Of a stretch of DNA of 64,000 nucleotides, positions 7,610 through 16,644 are shown piece by piece. The notes under the pieces were generated by a model. The model was not told where the DNA came from. It was given only the letters and a program-made list of their open reading frames with translations, and did not search any database. The stretch's first letter is position 1; each line of letters starts with the position of its first letter. The position numbers and the translations under genes are program-made. Source of the stretch: Microlunatus parietis. GTDB taxonomy: Bacteria; Actinomycetota; Actinomycetes; Propionibacteriales; Propionibacteriaceae. The stretch is taken from NCBI RefSeq assembly GCF_013407955.1, contig NZ_JACCBU010000001.1:62001-126000 (forward strand), given 5' to 3'.

Positions 7610-8844
7610 CCCCGGACAGCGCCCTCAGCCCGCGCATCCCGCCTGCTCAGCCCCAACCGGGGTTCCTACGGTGTCCGCGCTGGATCCGCGACCGCTCCCC
7701 GCCTCCGCAGCCCGGAGGTGGCTGCCGAATCCGGATCGCAGTGGGCCAAACCGCAAGATTTCGCGTCCGCTACCCGCACCGTGTCCGTGGCGGTTCTTGG
7801 GGTTCATCGAGAGTGACGTTTACGACCGCGATTCGCGCCAGATGGGTCGTTATGTCGCCACTCGACAAACCGCGTTCGGCCTGGGTAACGGGCCGTTGGG
7901 TCGAAGCCGAAGAATCTTCGGTCGTGCCCGGGGATTGCCGGCATTCGGCAACTGGCCGCGCCGTGCGGCCGTACGCGCCCGAACCCCGGGCCAACTCCCA
8001 ACCAACCGACCCCGAACCGAGCGCTCGACGAGCCAACCGACCCTCCCCCCGACGCGGTCATTCCCACCATCCAGCCGACCCCAGGCGCTCGACCATTCAC
8101 AGCCGACCCCCGACCTCAACCTCTCCGCCTACTTCCGACCTCCGATCCGACACCTCCCCGCCGACCCCGACTTCCGGTCCGACCACCTCCCAGCGGACCC
8201 CGTCGCTCGGCCACCAACAGTTCCGCATCCGCCGACTGACAATCCCCGTTCCTCCCTGCGCCTCCTCCGCCTGCACCTGGCCTGACCCAGCCGTCCCCGC
8301 CCGGCCATGCCAGCCGTCCCCGACCCTGGCGCAGCCAACCCAGCTGACCCCGACCTCCAGCCAGGCCGTCCCCGGGCGTCCCTCGTCCCTGGACTCGGCC
8401 CTCGCCCGACCGTCCCCAACTCCGGCGCTCGGCCATCACCGGGCCCTCCCCCTGGCCCGGCTGCTCGGCCGCCGCCCAACCGAGCCTGACCCCGGCCGCC
8501 GGGCCATCACCCAGCCACTCGGTCAACCCTGGGTCTCTCGACCATTCCAACCGCCTTCGACCTCCGCCGCGGCCATCTCCCAGCTATCGAGCCGACCCCT
8601 CGCGCTCGACCCTTTCCCAGCGTCTCCCGATCTCCGGCGCGGCCATGCCAGCCCGTCTCGCGACCTCCGGCCCGGCCACCTCCCAGCGGACCCGACCCCT
8701 GCCTCTCGGCCACCGCCCAACCGACCTCGCCAGCACTCCGCCGACCTCAGACTCCGGCGCCCCACCGACAGGTCATTTCTGCAGCGACACGCCGACAGTA
8801 CGGCTGCGGTTGTGACTGGTCGGCGGGTTGGGGAGGGTTCGGGG
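7610..8844. repeat. 1.2 kb non-coding, C-rich degenerate repeat region
   Basis: No believable gene lies between metG and the HAD gene. From about 8000 to 8790 the plus strand is very C-rich and G-poor. It recycles short words such as CGACCTCCGG, GCGCGGCCAT, CATCTCCCAGC and CTCGGCCA in varying order, a degenerate repeat rather than a clean tandem array. Long open frames exist on both strands only because the composition removes stop codons. Within 7900-7960 there are small perfect hairpins, CCGAAGA-A-TCTTCGG and TTGCCG-GCATT-CGGCAA. Origin unknown. Confidence 0.65.
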
Positions 8845-9498
8845 GTGCTCTTGTTGATGGATCTCGACAACACGTTGGTCGACCGGGAGGCCGCCTTCTC
8901 GGCGTGGGCCGGTCGGTTCGTCGCCGAGCGGGGCGGCGGGCCGGGCGACGTGGACTGGTTGATCGAGCTTGACGCGGACGGCTACACCGCGCGGGACCGG
9001 GTCGCGGCGGCGCTCCGGGAGCGGTTCGGGCTGGCGGAGAGCCGGGATCGGCTGGTCGAACGGCTGCTCCGCGAGCACGTCGAGGAGATCGCGCCGATTC
9101 CCGGGGTCCCCGAGCAGCTCGCCTCGCTGGGTGAGCAGGGCGTCCGGCGGGTGGTGGTCAGCAACGGCAGCGAGTGGCAGCAGCAGCGCAAGCTCCGGGT
9201 GACCGGGCTGGCCGACCTGGTGGACGACGTGATCATCTCCGAGGCGGTCGGCTGCAAGAAGCCCGACCCAGAGATCTTCCGGATCGCCCTCGACCGGTCG
9301 CCGACGCCCGGCGAAGCCTGGATGATCGGTGATCACCCCGACGCGGACGTACGAGGTGCCGCACGGGTCGGCCTGCGGACGGGCTGGGTCGATCGGGGCC
9401 GTCGCTGGCTGGGCGACGACCCGCCCACCGTCCAGGCCGTCACCGCCCCGGCAGTGATCGAGGCCGCCATCTCTGTCCGTCATCCGTACCACTCTTAA
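8845..9498 (+). CDS. HAD-superfamily hydrolase (phosphatase-like)
   Basis: A 217-residue haloacid-dehalogenase-fold protein. All four HAD motifs are present: the nucleophile motif DLDNTLVD, motif II in VVSNGS, motif III Lys in CKKPDPEIF and motif IV in MIGDHPDADVRGA. An alpha-helical cap follows motif I. Such enzymes hydrolyse phosphate esters of small metabolites; the substrate is not predictable. The GTG at 8845 is chosen because GGGAGG lies eight bases upstream; the larger in-frame extension back to 7099 is low-complexity sequence and is rejected. The ATG at 8857 is an alternative start. Confidence 0.85.
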   Translation: MLLLMDLDNTLVDREAAFSAWAGRFVAERGGGPGDVDWLIELDADGYTARDRVAAALRERFGLAESRDRLVERLLREHVEEIAPIPGVPEQLASLGEQGVRRVVVSNGSEWQQQRKLRVTGLADLVDDVIISEAVGCKKPDPEIFRIALDRSPTPGEAWMIGDHPDADVRGAARVGLRTGWVDRGRRWLGDDPPTVQAVTAPAVIEAAISVRHPYHS

Positions 9499-9530
9499 AG
9501 CTTGCTTCAGCTTGAACTAGTCTGGTGATC

Positions 9531-10001
9531 ATGCTGCACAAGAGCGATCAGCTGACCATCGGCGATCTGGCGGCCCGGTCCGGGGTGGCACCGTCGGCCC
9601 TGCGCTACTACGAATCGCAAGGTTTGATCACCGCGAGTCGAACCACCGGCAACCAGCGCCGTTACGAACGGGCGATGCTGCGCCGGATCGCGTTCATCCG
9701 GTCGGCACAGCGCGTCGGCCTGTCACTGACCGAGATCACCGAGGCGATGGACAGCCTGCCGGACAACCGGACGCCGACCCGGGCCGACTGGGCGCGGCTG
9801 TCCCGGGACTGGCGGCCCCGGATCGACGCGCAGATCGCCCGGTTGATCAAACTCCGGGACGAACTGGACAACTGCATCGGCTGTGGCTGCCTCAGCCTGA
9901 AGCGCTGCTCCCTGCAGAACCCGAACGACACCGTCGCCGCGGACGGGCCCGGCGCGGTCTACCTCGAGCCGGGCAGCTCCCGGCTCTGCGAGCCCGCCTG
10001 A
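9531..10001 (+). CDS. soxR: Redox-sensitive MerR-family regulator SoxR
   Basis: A 156-residue MerR protein. It has an N-terminal winged helix (LTIGDLAARSGVAPSALRYYESQGLI), a dimerisation helix and the four-cysteine cluster CIGCGCLSLKRC, which holds a [2Fe-2S] centre in SoxR. In actinobacteria SoxR responds to redox-active metabolites rather than superoxide alone. The ATG at 9531 is preferred to the GTG at 9525 because TAGTCT (9518-9523) stands seven bases before it. No soxS is adjacent; targets are unknown. An imperfect AAGCTTGCTTCAGCTT tract just upstream (about 9498-9514) may be part of an operator. Confidence 0.92.
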   Translation: MLHKSDQLTIGDLAARSGVAPSALRYYESQGLITASRTTGNQRRYERAMLRRIAFIRSAQRVGLSLTEITEAMDSLPDNRTPTRADWARLSRDWRPRIDAQIARLIKLRDELDNCIGCGCLSLKRCSLQNPNDTVAADGPGAVYLEPGSSRLCEPA

Positions 10002-10098
10002 TCACTCCGCGCGGACCGCTGCGGCAGCCCGCCGGCCGAGACGCGCGGCGTCCGGGGTCGTCACCGTACCGACGACCGGGGACCCTAGGATGACCGCC

Positions 10099-11319
10099 AT
10101 GGTCAAGAAGGTCGCACTGCTCACCGCCGGCGGGTTCGCCCCGTGCCTCTCCTCCGCCATCGGCGGGCTGATTCAGCGCTACACCGAACTCGCCCCCGAG
10201 GTCGAGATCATCGCCTACCGGCACGGCTACCAGGGGCTGCTGTCCGGTGACTCGCTCGTCGTCACGCCCGAGGTCCGGGCCAAGGCCGGCCTGCTGCACG
10301 AGTACGGCGGCTCCCCCATCGGCAACTCGCGGGTCAAGCTGACCAACGCGAAGGACCTGGTGAAGCGCGGGCTGGTGGCCGAGGGCGTCGATCCGCTGCA
10401 GGCGGCGGCCGAGCGGCTGACCTCCGACGGCGTGGACGTGCTGCACACCATCGGCGGCGACGACACCAACACCACCGCGGCCGACCTGGCCGCCTATCTG
10501 GCCGAGCACGACTACCCGCTCACCGTGGTCGGGCTGCCGAAGACGATCGACAACGACGTGGTGCCGATCCGCCAGTCGCTCGGTGCCTGGACCGCGGCCG
10601 AGCAGGGCGCCCGGTTCGCCGAGAACATCGTCGGCGAGCACAACTCCGCCTCCCGGATGCTGATCGTGCACGAGGTGATGGGCCGGCACTGCGGCTGGCT
10701 CACCGCGGCCACCGCGCAGGCGTACCGGGACTGGCTGGACACCCGCGAGTGGCTGCCCGAGATCGGGCTCAGCCGGGCGGCCTGGGAGGTGCACGGCGTG
10801 TACGTTCCCGAGGCCGTGATCGATCTCGACGCGGAATCGGTCCGGTTGAGGTCGATCATGGACGAGGTCGGCAACGTGACCATCTTCCTGTCCGAGGGCG
10901 CCGGCCTGGACACGATCGTCGCCGAGTTGGAGCGCTCCGGCGAGGAGGTCGAGCGGGACCCGTTCGGCCACGTCAAGATCGACACGATCAACCCGGGCGC
11001 CTGGTTCGCCGCGAAGTTCGCCGAGAAGATCGGCGCCGAGAAGGTGATGGTGCAGAAGTCCGGCTACTTCTCCCGCTCCGCCGCCGCCAACCAGCGCGAC
11101 CTCGATCTGATCAAGTCGATGACCGACCTCGCGGTCGACTCCGCCCTGCGCGGCGAGCCGGGCGTGATCGGCCAGGACGAGGAGCGCGGCGACGAACTGC
11201 GGGCGATCGAGTTCGAGCGGATCAAGGGCGGCAAGCCGTTCGACATCGCCCAGCCCTGGTTCACCGATCTCCTTGCCGGCATCGGCCAGGCCGCCCCGCA
11301 ACCCGCCGCGGCGCACTGA
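10099..11319 (+). CDS. pfp: Pyrophosphate-dependent 6-phosphofructokinase
   Basis: A 406-residue phosphofructokinase-fold enzyme that interconverts fructose 6-phosphate and fructose 1,6-bisphosphate. The GGDDTNTTA motif has Asp where ATP-PFKs have Gly, and PKTIDND is the PPi-type catalytic loop; both indicate pyrophosphate as phosphate donor. MGRHCGWLTA is the substrate-binding segment. The ATG at 10099 is chosen over 10090 because TAGGAT (10086-10091) lies seven bases before it, giving a leaderless mRNA. The reversible PPi enzyme can serve both glycolysis and gluconeogenesis and is common in this lineage. Confidence 0.93.
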   Translation: MVKKVALLTAGGFAPCLSSAIGGLIQRYTELAPEVEIIAYRHGYQGLLSGDSLVVTPEVRAKAGLLHEYGGSPIGNSRVKLTNAKDLVKRGLVAEGVDPLQAAAERLTSDGVDVLHTIGGDDTNTTAADLAAYLAEHDYPLTVVGLPKTIDNDVVPIRQSLGAWTAAEQGARFAENIVGEHNSASRMLIVHEVMGRHCGWLTAATAQAYRDWLDTREWLPEIGLSRAAWEVHGVYVPEAVIDLDAESVRLRSIMDEVGNVTIFLSEGAGLDTIVAELERSGEEVERDPFGHVKIDTINPGAWFAAKFAEKIGAEKVMVQKSGYFSRSAAANQRDLDLIKSMTDLAVDSALRGEPGVIGQDEERGDELRAIEFERIKGGKPFDIAQPWFTDLLAGIGQAAPQPAAAH

Positions 11320-11881
11320 CCGCGCGGCAGAGGGTGCAGCCAGCCCCCGGCACCTGCTCCAATTCTGCTCACTGGCTGCTGCGGACAGCGGCCGGAGCGG
11401 CACCGAGTTGCAAGGGCGGCCCGGTGCCGGGCGGCCCGCCGTCGAGCGTGGATGGTCAGGCCTCGTATTGGCCAGGTGACACAAATCTGCAATGGAACAG
11501 TCCCCGCAATCGATTTCACAGCCTACGAGCGATGGTTGCGTTGCAGATTTGTGTCACCACCTCCTGCCTGCACGGGTGCGAACCGCACGGGACGCGCAGG
11601 GTTCAGGTCGGCGCCGTCCGGGTGCGGGCGCCGACGCAGCCCGTCGCCGTGCGAAGCTGCAACGGGCTCCAGTCACGACGGAGATCCACTGCGGTCGAAT
11701 CGTGAGGTGGACGCCATCAGCTGGACGGCGGGAGGCGACTTCCGTGCCATTCCCACTCAGTGAGTGCGGGAGTTGACCGTGTGGTGGAGTCGGCCACACG
11801 GCGGATCTTCGTCCGAGTGGTGCGGCCCCAACTGTCCCGATCCGGGCGCGGAGGCTCGCGGGTTACTGCGGCCGGCCGCGG
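11320..11881. other. 562-base intergenic region between pfp and the YihY gene
   Basis: No credible coding sequence. The only strong feature is the long inverted repeat at 11475-11558, noticeably richer in A+T than its surroundings. The ORFs crossing the region have no family resemblance or ribosome-binding sites. It lies between convergent genes, so it may hold terminators for both. Confidence 0.6.
11475..11558. repeat. Perfect 18-bp inverted repeat with 48-base loop
   Basis: GGTGACACAAATCTGCAA (11475-11492) is exactly complementary to 11541-11558. Inside the loop CGCAATCG can pair with TGGTTGCG, with two wobbles, extending the hairpin. There is no U-run. It could be a terminator between convergent genes, a MITE-like element or an imprecise mobile-element remnant. 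Confidence 0.75.
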
Positions 11882-12976
11882 TTACGAACTCTTGTCGGCT
11901 CGGCGGCGGGCCAGGCGGGCGGCGAGGGCGGCGATCACGGCGCCGATACCGACTCCGGTCGCGGCGCCGGTGACGTAGCCGGCGCCCATGCCGACTCGGA
12001 CCGAGCGGACCGCGACCTCCTGCGGGACCAGGACCGGTTCCGGCTCGGCGGGCTCGGAGTGCAGCGCGAACCGTACCCGTTCCTCCACCTGGACCGGGGC
12101 GATCGCCGGCTGGTGCGCGGTCGCGATCCAGGCGGCGACGAAGAGGATCAGCCGGGCGAACAGGTTGAAGAAGAGCATCAGGGCGATCACCGGCCCGAAC
12201 AGGGCGGCCGCCGCGTTCCCGGTGAAGATGCCGACCAGGAAACTCGTCAGATACTGCAGCACGCCGAGCCCGATCGACCCGATCAGGGCGCCGCGGCGGA
12301 CCGTACGCCACGGGAACCGGTACTCCGGCAGCACGGTGTAGAGATACATGAACAGCACCCAACCGGCACCCACCGAGATGATCACCGGGACCAGTGACAG
12401 CACCGGGCGGAGCCACGGCAGGTCGTCCAGCCCGAGCCAGCCGATTACGGTGCCGCTCAATGAGGTGGACAGGCTGGCCAGCGAGAAGGTCAGCGCGATC
12501 AGGATCAGCAGGCCGATCAAGATCAACAGGTTGACCCCGAGCTTGATCAGGAAGTTCTCCTTCTTCTCCGCGTAGTCGAAGTTCTCCCGCATCTGGCCCT
12601 GGACGGCCTGCTTGAGGTTGCCGATCCAGCCCGAGCCGGAATACATGGCCGATAGCAGACCGACCGCGCCGACGGCGGGCCAGTTGCGCAGGAATTCTTC
12701 GATCATGTCGGCGATCTTCTGGCCACTCTCGCCGCCGGTGGCACCGACAGCGGCGGTCGCCGCCTCGACGACGGCCTGCATCAGATCCTCGCGGCTGCTC
12801 AGCACGAACCCGGTGATCGAGAACGCGAACATGAGGATCGGCACCAGCGCGAGCACGGAGAAGTACGTGATCGCCGCCCCGAACTGGTCGCCGAGCCGGG
12901 TCGTGTACCGCTCACCGGTCCGCAGCAGGTGGGCGATGCCTGGACGTGCCTTGACGCGTTCGATCCACTCCTTCAC
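11882..12976 (-). CDS. YihY/BrkB-family inner-membrane protein
   Basis: A 364-residue integral membrane protein with about six transmembrane segments. These include LGDQFGAAITYFSVLALVPI, the family signature, several Leu/Ile-rich helices around residues 140-180, and others at 200-290. The C-terminal tail is Val/Glu/Arg-rich, ending in a Gly/Ala-rich hydrophobic stretch. The family was once mis-called ribonuclease BN; its transport or envelope function is not settled. The GTG at 12976 is selected because TACCCT (12983-12988, minus strand) lies six bases upstream, giving a leaderless start. The region back to 13099 overlaps the promoter of the divergent dehydratase gene and is unlikely to be coding. 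Confidence 0.85.
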   Translation of the reverse strand: MKEWIERVKARPGIAHLLRTGERYTTRLGDQFGAAITYFSVLALVPILMFAFSITGFVLSSREDLMQAVVEAATAAVGATGGESGQKIADMIEEFLRNWPAVGAVGLLSAMYSGSGWIGNLKQAVQGQMRENFDYAEKKENFLIKLGVNLLILIGLLILIALTFSLASLSTSLSGTVIGWLGLDDLPWLRPVLSLVPVIISVGAGWVLFMYLYTVLPEYRFPWRTVRRGALIGSIGLGVLQYLTSFLVGIFTGNAAAALFGPVIALMLFFNLFARLILFVAAWIATAHQPAIAPVQVEERVRFALHSEPAEPEPVLVPQEVAVRSVRVGMGAGYVTGAATGVGIGAVIAALAARLARRRADKSS

Positions 12977-13074
12977 CCGGTCAGGGTAGCGACTGGCGCC
13001 CCGATGACGGCGAGCAACGCGACGGCGACGGCCAACCGGCTCGGCATCGCCGAGTCGACCTGACCCGAGGATCC

Positions 13075-13103
13075 TTGACAGGCCCGGGCGGCCGGTCAAG
13101 GCT
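13075..13103 (+). promoter_or_regulatory. Promoter of the pterin dehydratase gene
   Basis: TTGACA (13075-13080), a 17-base spacer and AAGGCT (13098-13103) are followed by seven bases and then ATG at 13111. This indicates a near-consensus housekeeping promoter driving a leaderless transcript. Confidence 0.7.
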
Positions 13104-13110
13104 GGCAGGC

Positions 13111-13395
13111 ATGACCCGACTGCTCACCGACGACGAAGTGGACACCCAGCTGGCGGACCTGGACGACTGGTCCAGGGTTGAGGGCGAGCCGGCGATCCGT
13201 ACCACGACCGAGCTGGCCGATTTCGCGGCCGCGCTGGCGTACGTGAACAAGGTGGGCGACCTGGCCGAGGCCGCCAACCACCATCCGGACATCGACATCC
13301 GGTGGAACAAGGTCACGCTGACCCTGTCCACCCATTCCGAGGGCGGCCTGACCCAGGCCGACGTCGAGCTGGCCCACCAGATCGCCGCCCTCTGA
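13111..13395 (+). CDS. 4a-hydroxytetrahydrobiopterin dehydratase (PCD/DCoH family)
   Basis: A 94-residue pterin-4a-carbinolamine dehydratase. The family pattern appears as EAANHHPDIDIRWNKVTLTL, followed by STHSEGGLT and the closing helix. The two adjacent His residues and the downstream His are the usual active-site residues. It dehydrates 4a-hydroxytetrahydropterin during recycling of tetrahydrobiopterin used by aromatic hydroxylases; in bacteria without such hydroxylases the role is less clear. The start is fixed by the promoter geometry (-10 at 13098-13103). It is convergent with gcvP, with a one-base gap. Confidence 0.93.
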   Translation: MTRLLTDDEVDTQLADLDDWSRVEGEPAIRTTTELADFAAALAYVNKVGDLAEAANHHPDIDIRWNKVTLTLSTHSEGGLTQADVELAHQIAAL

Positions 13396-13396
13396 C

Positions 13397-16300
13397 TCAG
13401 TCCTCGTACGCCTCCGGCGGCGGGCAGGAGCAGACCAGGTTCCGGTCGCCGTAGCCGCCGTCGATCCGGCCGACCGGCGGCCAGTACTTGTCCCGGCCGC
13501 CGCCGCCGATCGGGCCGCCGTGCAGCCCGGCCGGGAACGCCGCGGTCTTCCGCGAGTACGGATGCGTCCACTCGTCGTCGATCACCGCGCCCTGGGTGTG
13601 CGGGGCGTTCACCAGCGGGTTGTCGTCGGCCGGCCACTCCCCCGCCTCGACCCGGGCGATCTCGGCCCGGATGTCGATCATGGCCTGGCAGAACCGGTCC
13701 AGTTCGGCCAGGTCCTCCGACTCGGTCGGCTCGACCATCAGGGTGCCGGCGACCGGGAAGCTCATCGTCGGCGCGTGGAAGCCGTAGTCGATCAGGCGCT
13801 TCGCCACGTCGTCGACGGTGATCTTGCTCGCCTTGGTCAGCGGCCGCAGGTCGATGATGCACTCGTGCGCGACCAGCCCGCCGCGGCCGGTGTAGAGCAC
13901 CGGGTAATGATCATGGAGCCGGGCCGCCACGTAGTTGGCCGCCAGCAGCGCATGCTGGGTGGCCGAGGTCAGGCCGTCGGCGCCCATCATGGCGATGTAG
14001 GCGTAGCTGATCGGCAGGATCCCGGCCGAGCCGTACGGGGCGGCGGATATCGGGCCGATGCCATGATCACCGCCGACCTCGGACAAGGGATGGGTCGGCA
14101 GGTACGGGACCAGGTGGGCACCGACGCCGATCGGCCCGACGCCCGGACCGCCGCCGCCGTGTGGGATGCAGAACGTCTTGTGCAGGTTGAGATGACTCAC
14201 GTCGGCACCGAACCGGCCCGGCCGAGCGAGCCCGAGCAGGGCGTTGAGGTTGGCGCCGTCGACGTACACCTGGCCGCCGGCGTCGTGCACCAGCGCGCAC
14301 AGCTCGGCGATGCCCTCCTCGAAGACGCCGTGCGTGGACGGGTAGGTGACCATGATCGCCGCGAGTTGATCACGGTGCTTGTCGATCTTGGTCCGCAGGT
14401 CGTTCAGGTCCACCGAGCCGTCCGTGGTGGCGCCGACGACGACCACCTTCATCCCGGCCATCGCGGCCGAAGCGGCGTTGGTGCCGTGTGCCGAGGACGG
14501 GATCAGGCAGACCCGGCGATCATGATCACCGCGGGCATCGTGGTAGGCCCGGATGGTGAGCAGCCCGGCCAGCTCGCCCTGGCTGCCGGCGTTCGGCTGG
14601 ACCGAGACCTTCGCATAGCCGGTGATCTCGGCGAGCCAGGTCTCCAGCTCGTTGATCATGGTCGCGTAGCCCTGCGCGTCGGCGACCGGCGCGAACGGGT
14701 GCAGGTTCGCGAACCCGGGCAGCGAGATCGGCTCCATCTCGGCCGTCGCGTTGAGCTTCATCGTGCAAGAGCCGAGCGGGATCATGCCCCGGTCCAGCGC
14801 GAAGTCCCGGTCCGACAGCGCCCGCAGGTAGCGCAGCATCCCGGTCTCGCTGTGCGAGCTGTGGAACACCGGGTGGGTCAGGAAGTCGCTGGTCCGGTGG
14901 CTGCCGGCCAGCCGGTCCGGCCCGGTCTGACCCGGCGCGTTGTCGAGCCCGAACGCCGTCCGGACGGCCCGCAGGGCGCCGGTGTCGGCGTCCTCGCCGA
15001 CCGAGATCCCGACCTGATCATGGTCGACCAGCCGCAGGTGCACACCGTGCCGGCGGGCCGCCTCGACCACGCGGGCGGCATGGCCGGGCACCCGGACCAG
15101 GACCGTGTCGAAGAACGACCGGTGCACCACCTCGAAGCCGGCCCGGCCGAGGTCGTCGGCCAGCGCGGCGGCGTTGCGGTGCACGGTGCCGGCGATCGAC
15201 CGCAGGCCGTCCGGACCGTGGTAGACGGCGTACATCCCGGCCACGACGGCCAGCAGCACCTGCGCGGTGCAGATGTTGGAGGTGGCCTTCTCGCGGCGGA
15301 TGTGCTGCTCCCGGGTCTGCAGCGCGAGGCGGTACGCGGACGTACCGGCGGTGTCCTTGGAGAGTCCGACCAGCCGCCCGGGCAGCTGCCGTTCCAACCC
15401 GGACCGGACCGCCATGAACCCGGCGTGCGGGCCGCCGTAGAACAACGGAACGCCGAACCGCTGGCTGGAGCCGACCGCGATGTCGGCACCCCACTCGCCG
15501 GGCGGCGTGATCAAGGTCAGCGCGAGCAGGTCGCAGGCGGCGATCACCTGCGCCCCCGCGGCATGCGCGGCGTCGGCCAGCGCCCGCAGTTCCTCGGTGT
15601 CCGCAAGCCGTCCCGAGGCCCCCGGCGTCTGCACCACCACAGCGAACGGGTCGTGCGCCGCGATCGCCGCAGCAAGATCAGCTTCGGCCACGACGACGTC
15701 CAGGCCGGCCGCCTCGGCCCGGGTCCGGACCACGGCGATCGTCTGCGGCAGGGTGTCCGCGTCCAAGATCACCACGGAGCCGGACCGATTGGTGCGACGG
15801 GCCAGCGTGATCGCCTCGGCGACGGCGGTGCCCTCGTCCAGCAGGCTGGCCCCGGCGGTCGCCAGCCCGGTCAGGTCGGCCACCGCGGTCTGGAAGTTGA
15901 TCAAGGCCTCCAGCCGGCCCTGGCTGATCTCCGGCTGGTAGGGCGTGTAGGCGGTGTACCAGGCCGGATCCTCGAGCACGTTGCGCCGGATCACCGGCGG
16001 GGTCACGGTGCCGTGGTAGCCCAAGCCGATCATGGCCGTGAGCGGCTGGTTCTGCTCGGCGAGGGTACGCAGTCGTACCGCAACCTCGGCCTCGCTGAGG
16101 GCCGGCGGGAGGTCCAGCGGCGCGCGCTCCCGGATCGACTCCGGCAGCGACGCGGCGACCAGGGCGTCCAGGCTGGGCTGCCCGATCGCGGCGAGCATCA
16201 CCGCGCTCTCCGCCTGGTCCGGCCCGATGTGCCGGTCCCGGAACGGGCGGTCCGGGTCGCCCGTGCCGGCGACGGTGCTGTGATCAGTCATGACGGCCAT
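13397..16300 (-). CDS. gcvP: Glycine dehydrogenase (decarboxylating), P-protein
   Basis: A 967-residue fused P-protein that decarboxylates glycine with PLP and passes the aminomethyl group to the lipoyl arm of GcvH. The N-terminal segment has RHIGPDQAE. The PLP-binding lysine is in [18 protein letters not shown] in the C-terminal half. The length matches the one-chain P-protein, not the split form. The ATG at 16300 (MAVMTDHS) is preferred because GAAGAGAG precedes it at normal spacing; 16291 is an alternative. A glycine aptamer lies about 90 bases upstream on the same strand, so expression is probably switched on by glycine. gcvH is at 22932; no gcvT lies in the window. Confidence 0.97.
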   Translation of the reverse strand: MAVMTDHSTVAGTGDPDRPFRDRHIGPDQAESAVMLAAIGQPSLDALVAASLPESIRERAPLDLPPALSEAEVAVRLRTLAEQNQPLTAMIGLGYHGTVTPPVIRRNVLEDPAWYTAYTPYQPEISQGRLEALINFQTAVADLTGLATAGASLLDEGTAVAEAITLARRTNRSGSVVILDADTLPQTIAVVRTRAEAAGLDVVVAEADLAAAIAAHDPFAVVVQTPGASGRLADTEELRALADAAHAAGAQVIAACDLLALTLITPPGEWGADIAVGSSQRFGVPLFYGGPHAGFMAVRSGLERQLPGRLVGLSKDTAGTSAYRLALQTREQHIRREKATSNICTAQVLLAVVAGMYAVYHGPDGLRSIAGTVHRNAAALADDLGRAGFEVVHRSFFDTVLVRVPGHAARVVEAARRHGVHLRLVDHDQVGISVGEDADTGALRAVRTAFGLDNAPGQTGPDRLAGSHRTSDFLTHPVFHSSHSETGMLRYLRALSDRDFALDRGMIPLGSCTMKLNATAEMEPISLPGFANLHPFAPVADAQGYATMINELETWLAEITGYAKVSVQPNAGSQGELAGLLTIRAYHDARGDHDRRVCLIPSSAHGTNAASAAMAGMKVVVVGATTDGSVDLNDLRTKIDKHRDQLAAIMVTYPSTHGVFEEGIAELCALVHDAGGQVYVDGANLNALLGLARPGRFGADVSHLNLHKTFCIPHGGGGPGVGPIGVGAHLVPYLPTHPLSEVGGDHGIGPISAAPYGSAGILPISYAYIAMMGADGLTSATQHALLAANYVAARLHDHYPVLYTGRGGLVAHECIIDLRPLTKASKITVDDVAKRLIDYGFHAPTMSFPVAGTLMVEPTESEDLAELDRFCQAMIDIRAEIARVEAGEWPADDNPLVNAPHTQGAVIDDEWTHPYSRKTAAFPAGLHGGPIGGGGRDKYWPPVGRIDGGYGDRNLVCSCPPPEAYED

Positions 16301-16387
16301 GGATGGGGCTCTCTTCCGTCGGGTGGTGCCCGGACTCGTCCGGTGCACTCCCCCTCTGTCGCCCCTCCGGCTCCAGAGTTGCCAGCA

Positions 16388-16478
16388 CAGTGCGGTCTGG
16401 GTGCCTGAGAGGTTCCGGGGAGGTTGCCCCTTCGGCGCCGCCGGGCCGGCCTTGATCCCGACGGACTCTCCCGCACTG
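16388..16478 (-). ncRNA. Glycine riboswitch (single aptamer)
   Basis: On the minus strand CAGTGCGG (16478-16471) opens P1 and CCGCACTG (16395-16388) closes it. Between them are the conserved GGGAGAG after P1, the GCGCCGAAGGGGCAA segment and CTCTCAGGCACCCAGACCGC, all hallmarks of the glycine aptamer. Only one complete aptamer is seen. The 85 bases between it and gcvP contain a strong hairpin (CCGGAC/GTCCGG flanked by GTGC/GCAC) and probably act as the expression platform. The gene served, gcvP, is the classical target. Confidence 0.93.
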
Positions 16479-16495
16479 CTGTTGCGGCAGGGCCC

Positions 16496-16501
16496 AGCCT
16501 A
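16496..16501 (-). promoter_or_regulatory. -10 element for the riboswitch-gcvP transcript
   Basis: TAGGCT on the minus strand stands about 18 bases before the aptamer P1 stem. No clear -35 is visible. Confidence 0.5.
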
Positions 16502-16558
16502 ACGCTCCCGGTCCGGGATCGGCGAACGGACAGGCCGATCACCAGCCGGACAGCGACG

Positions 16559-16588
16559 TTGACATACGGACACGCTGGTACCTAGGTT
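16559..16588 (+). promoter_or_regulatory. Promoter of the beta-propeller gene
   Basis: TTGACA (16559-16564), an 18-base spacer and TAGGTT (16583-16588) lie 57 bases before the ATG at 16645. A Shine-Dalgarno AGAGG lies at about 16632. Confidence 0.65.
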
Positions 16589-16644
16589 CCGGACAGGCGA
16601 AAGTCCCACGTTCGCACAGAGTACGTGCCGCAGAGGAGCCCCGC

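Noticed and set aside
8000..8790. A CRISPR array
   Set aside because: The repeated words are irregular in spacing and sequence, with no constant repeat-spacer unit and no cas genes in the window.
7099..9498. A single 799-residue open frame
   Set aside because: It runs antiframe through metG and then through low-complexity C-rich DNA. Only the last 217 residues (from 8845) show a family pattern.
13520..16408. A 962-residue frame on the plus strand
   Set aside because: It is the antisense shadow of gcvP, with arginine/glycine-rich non-protein composition and no family motif.
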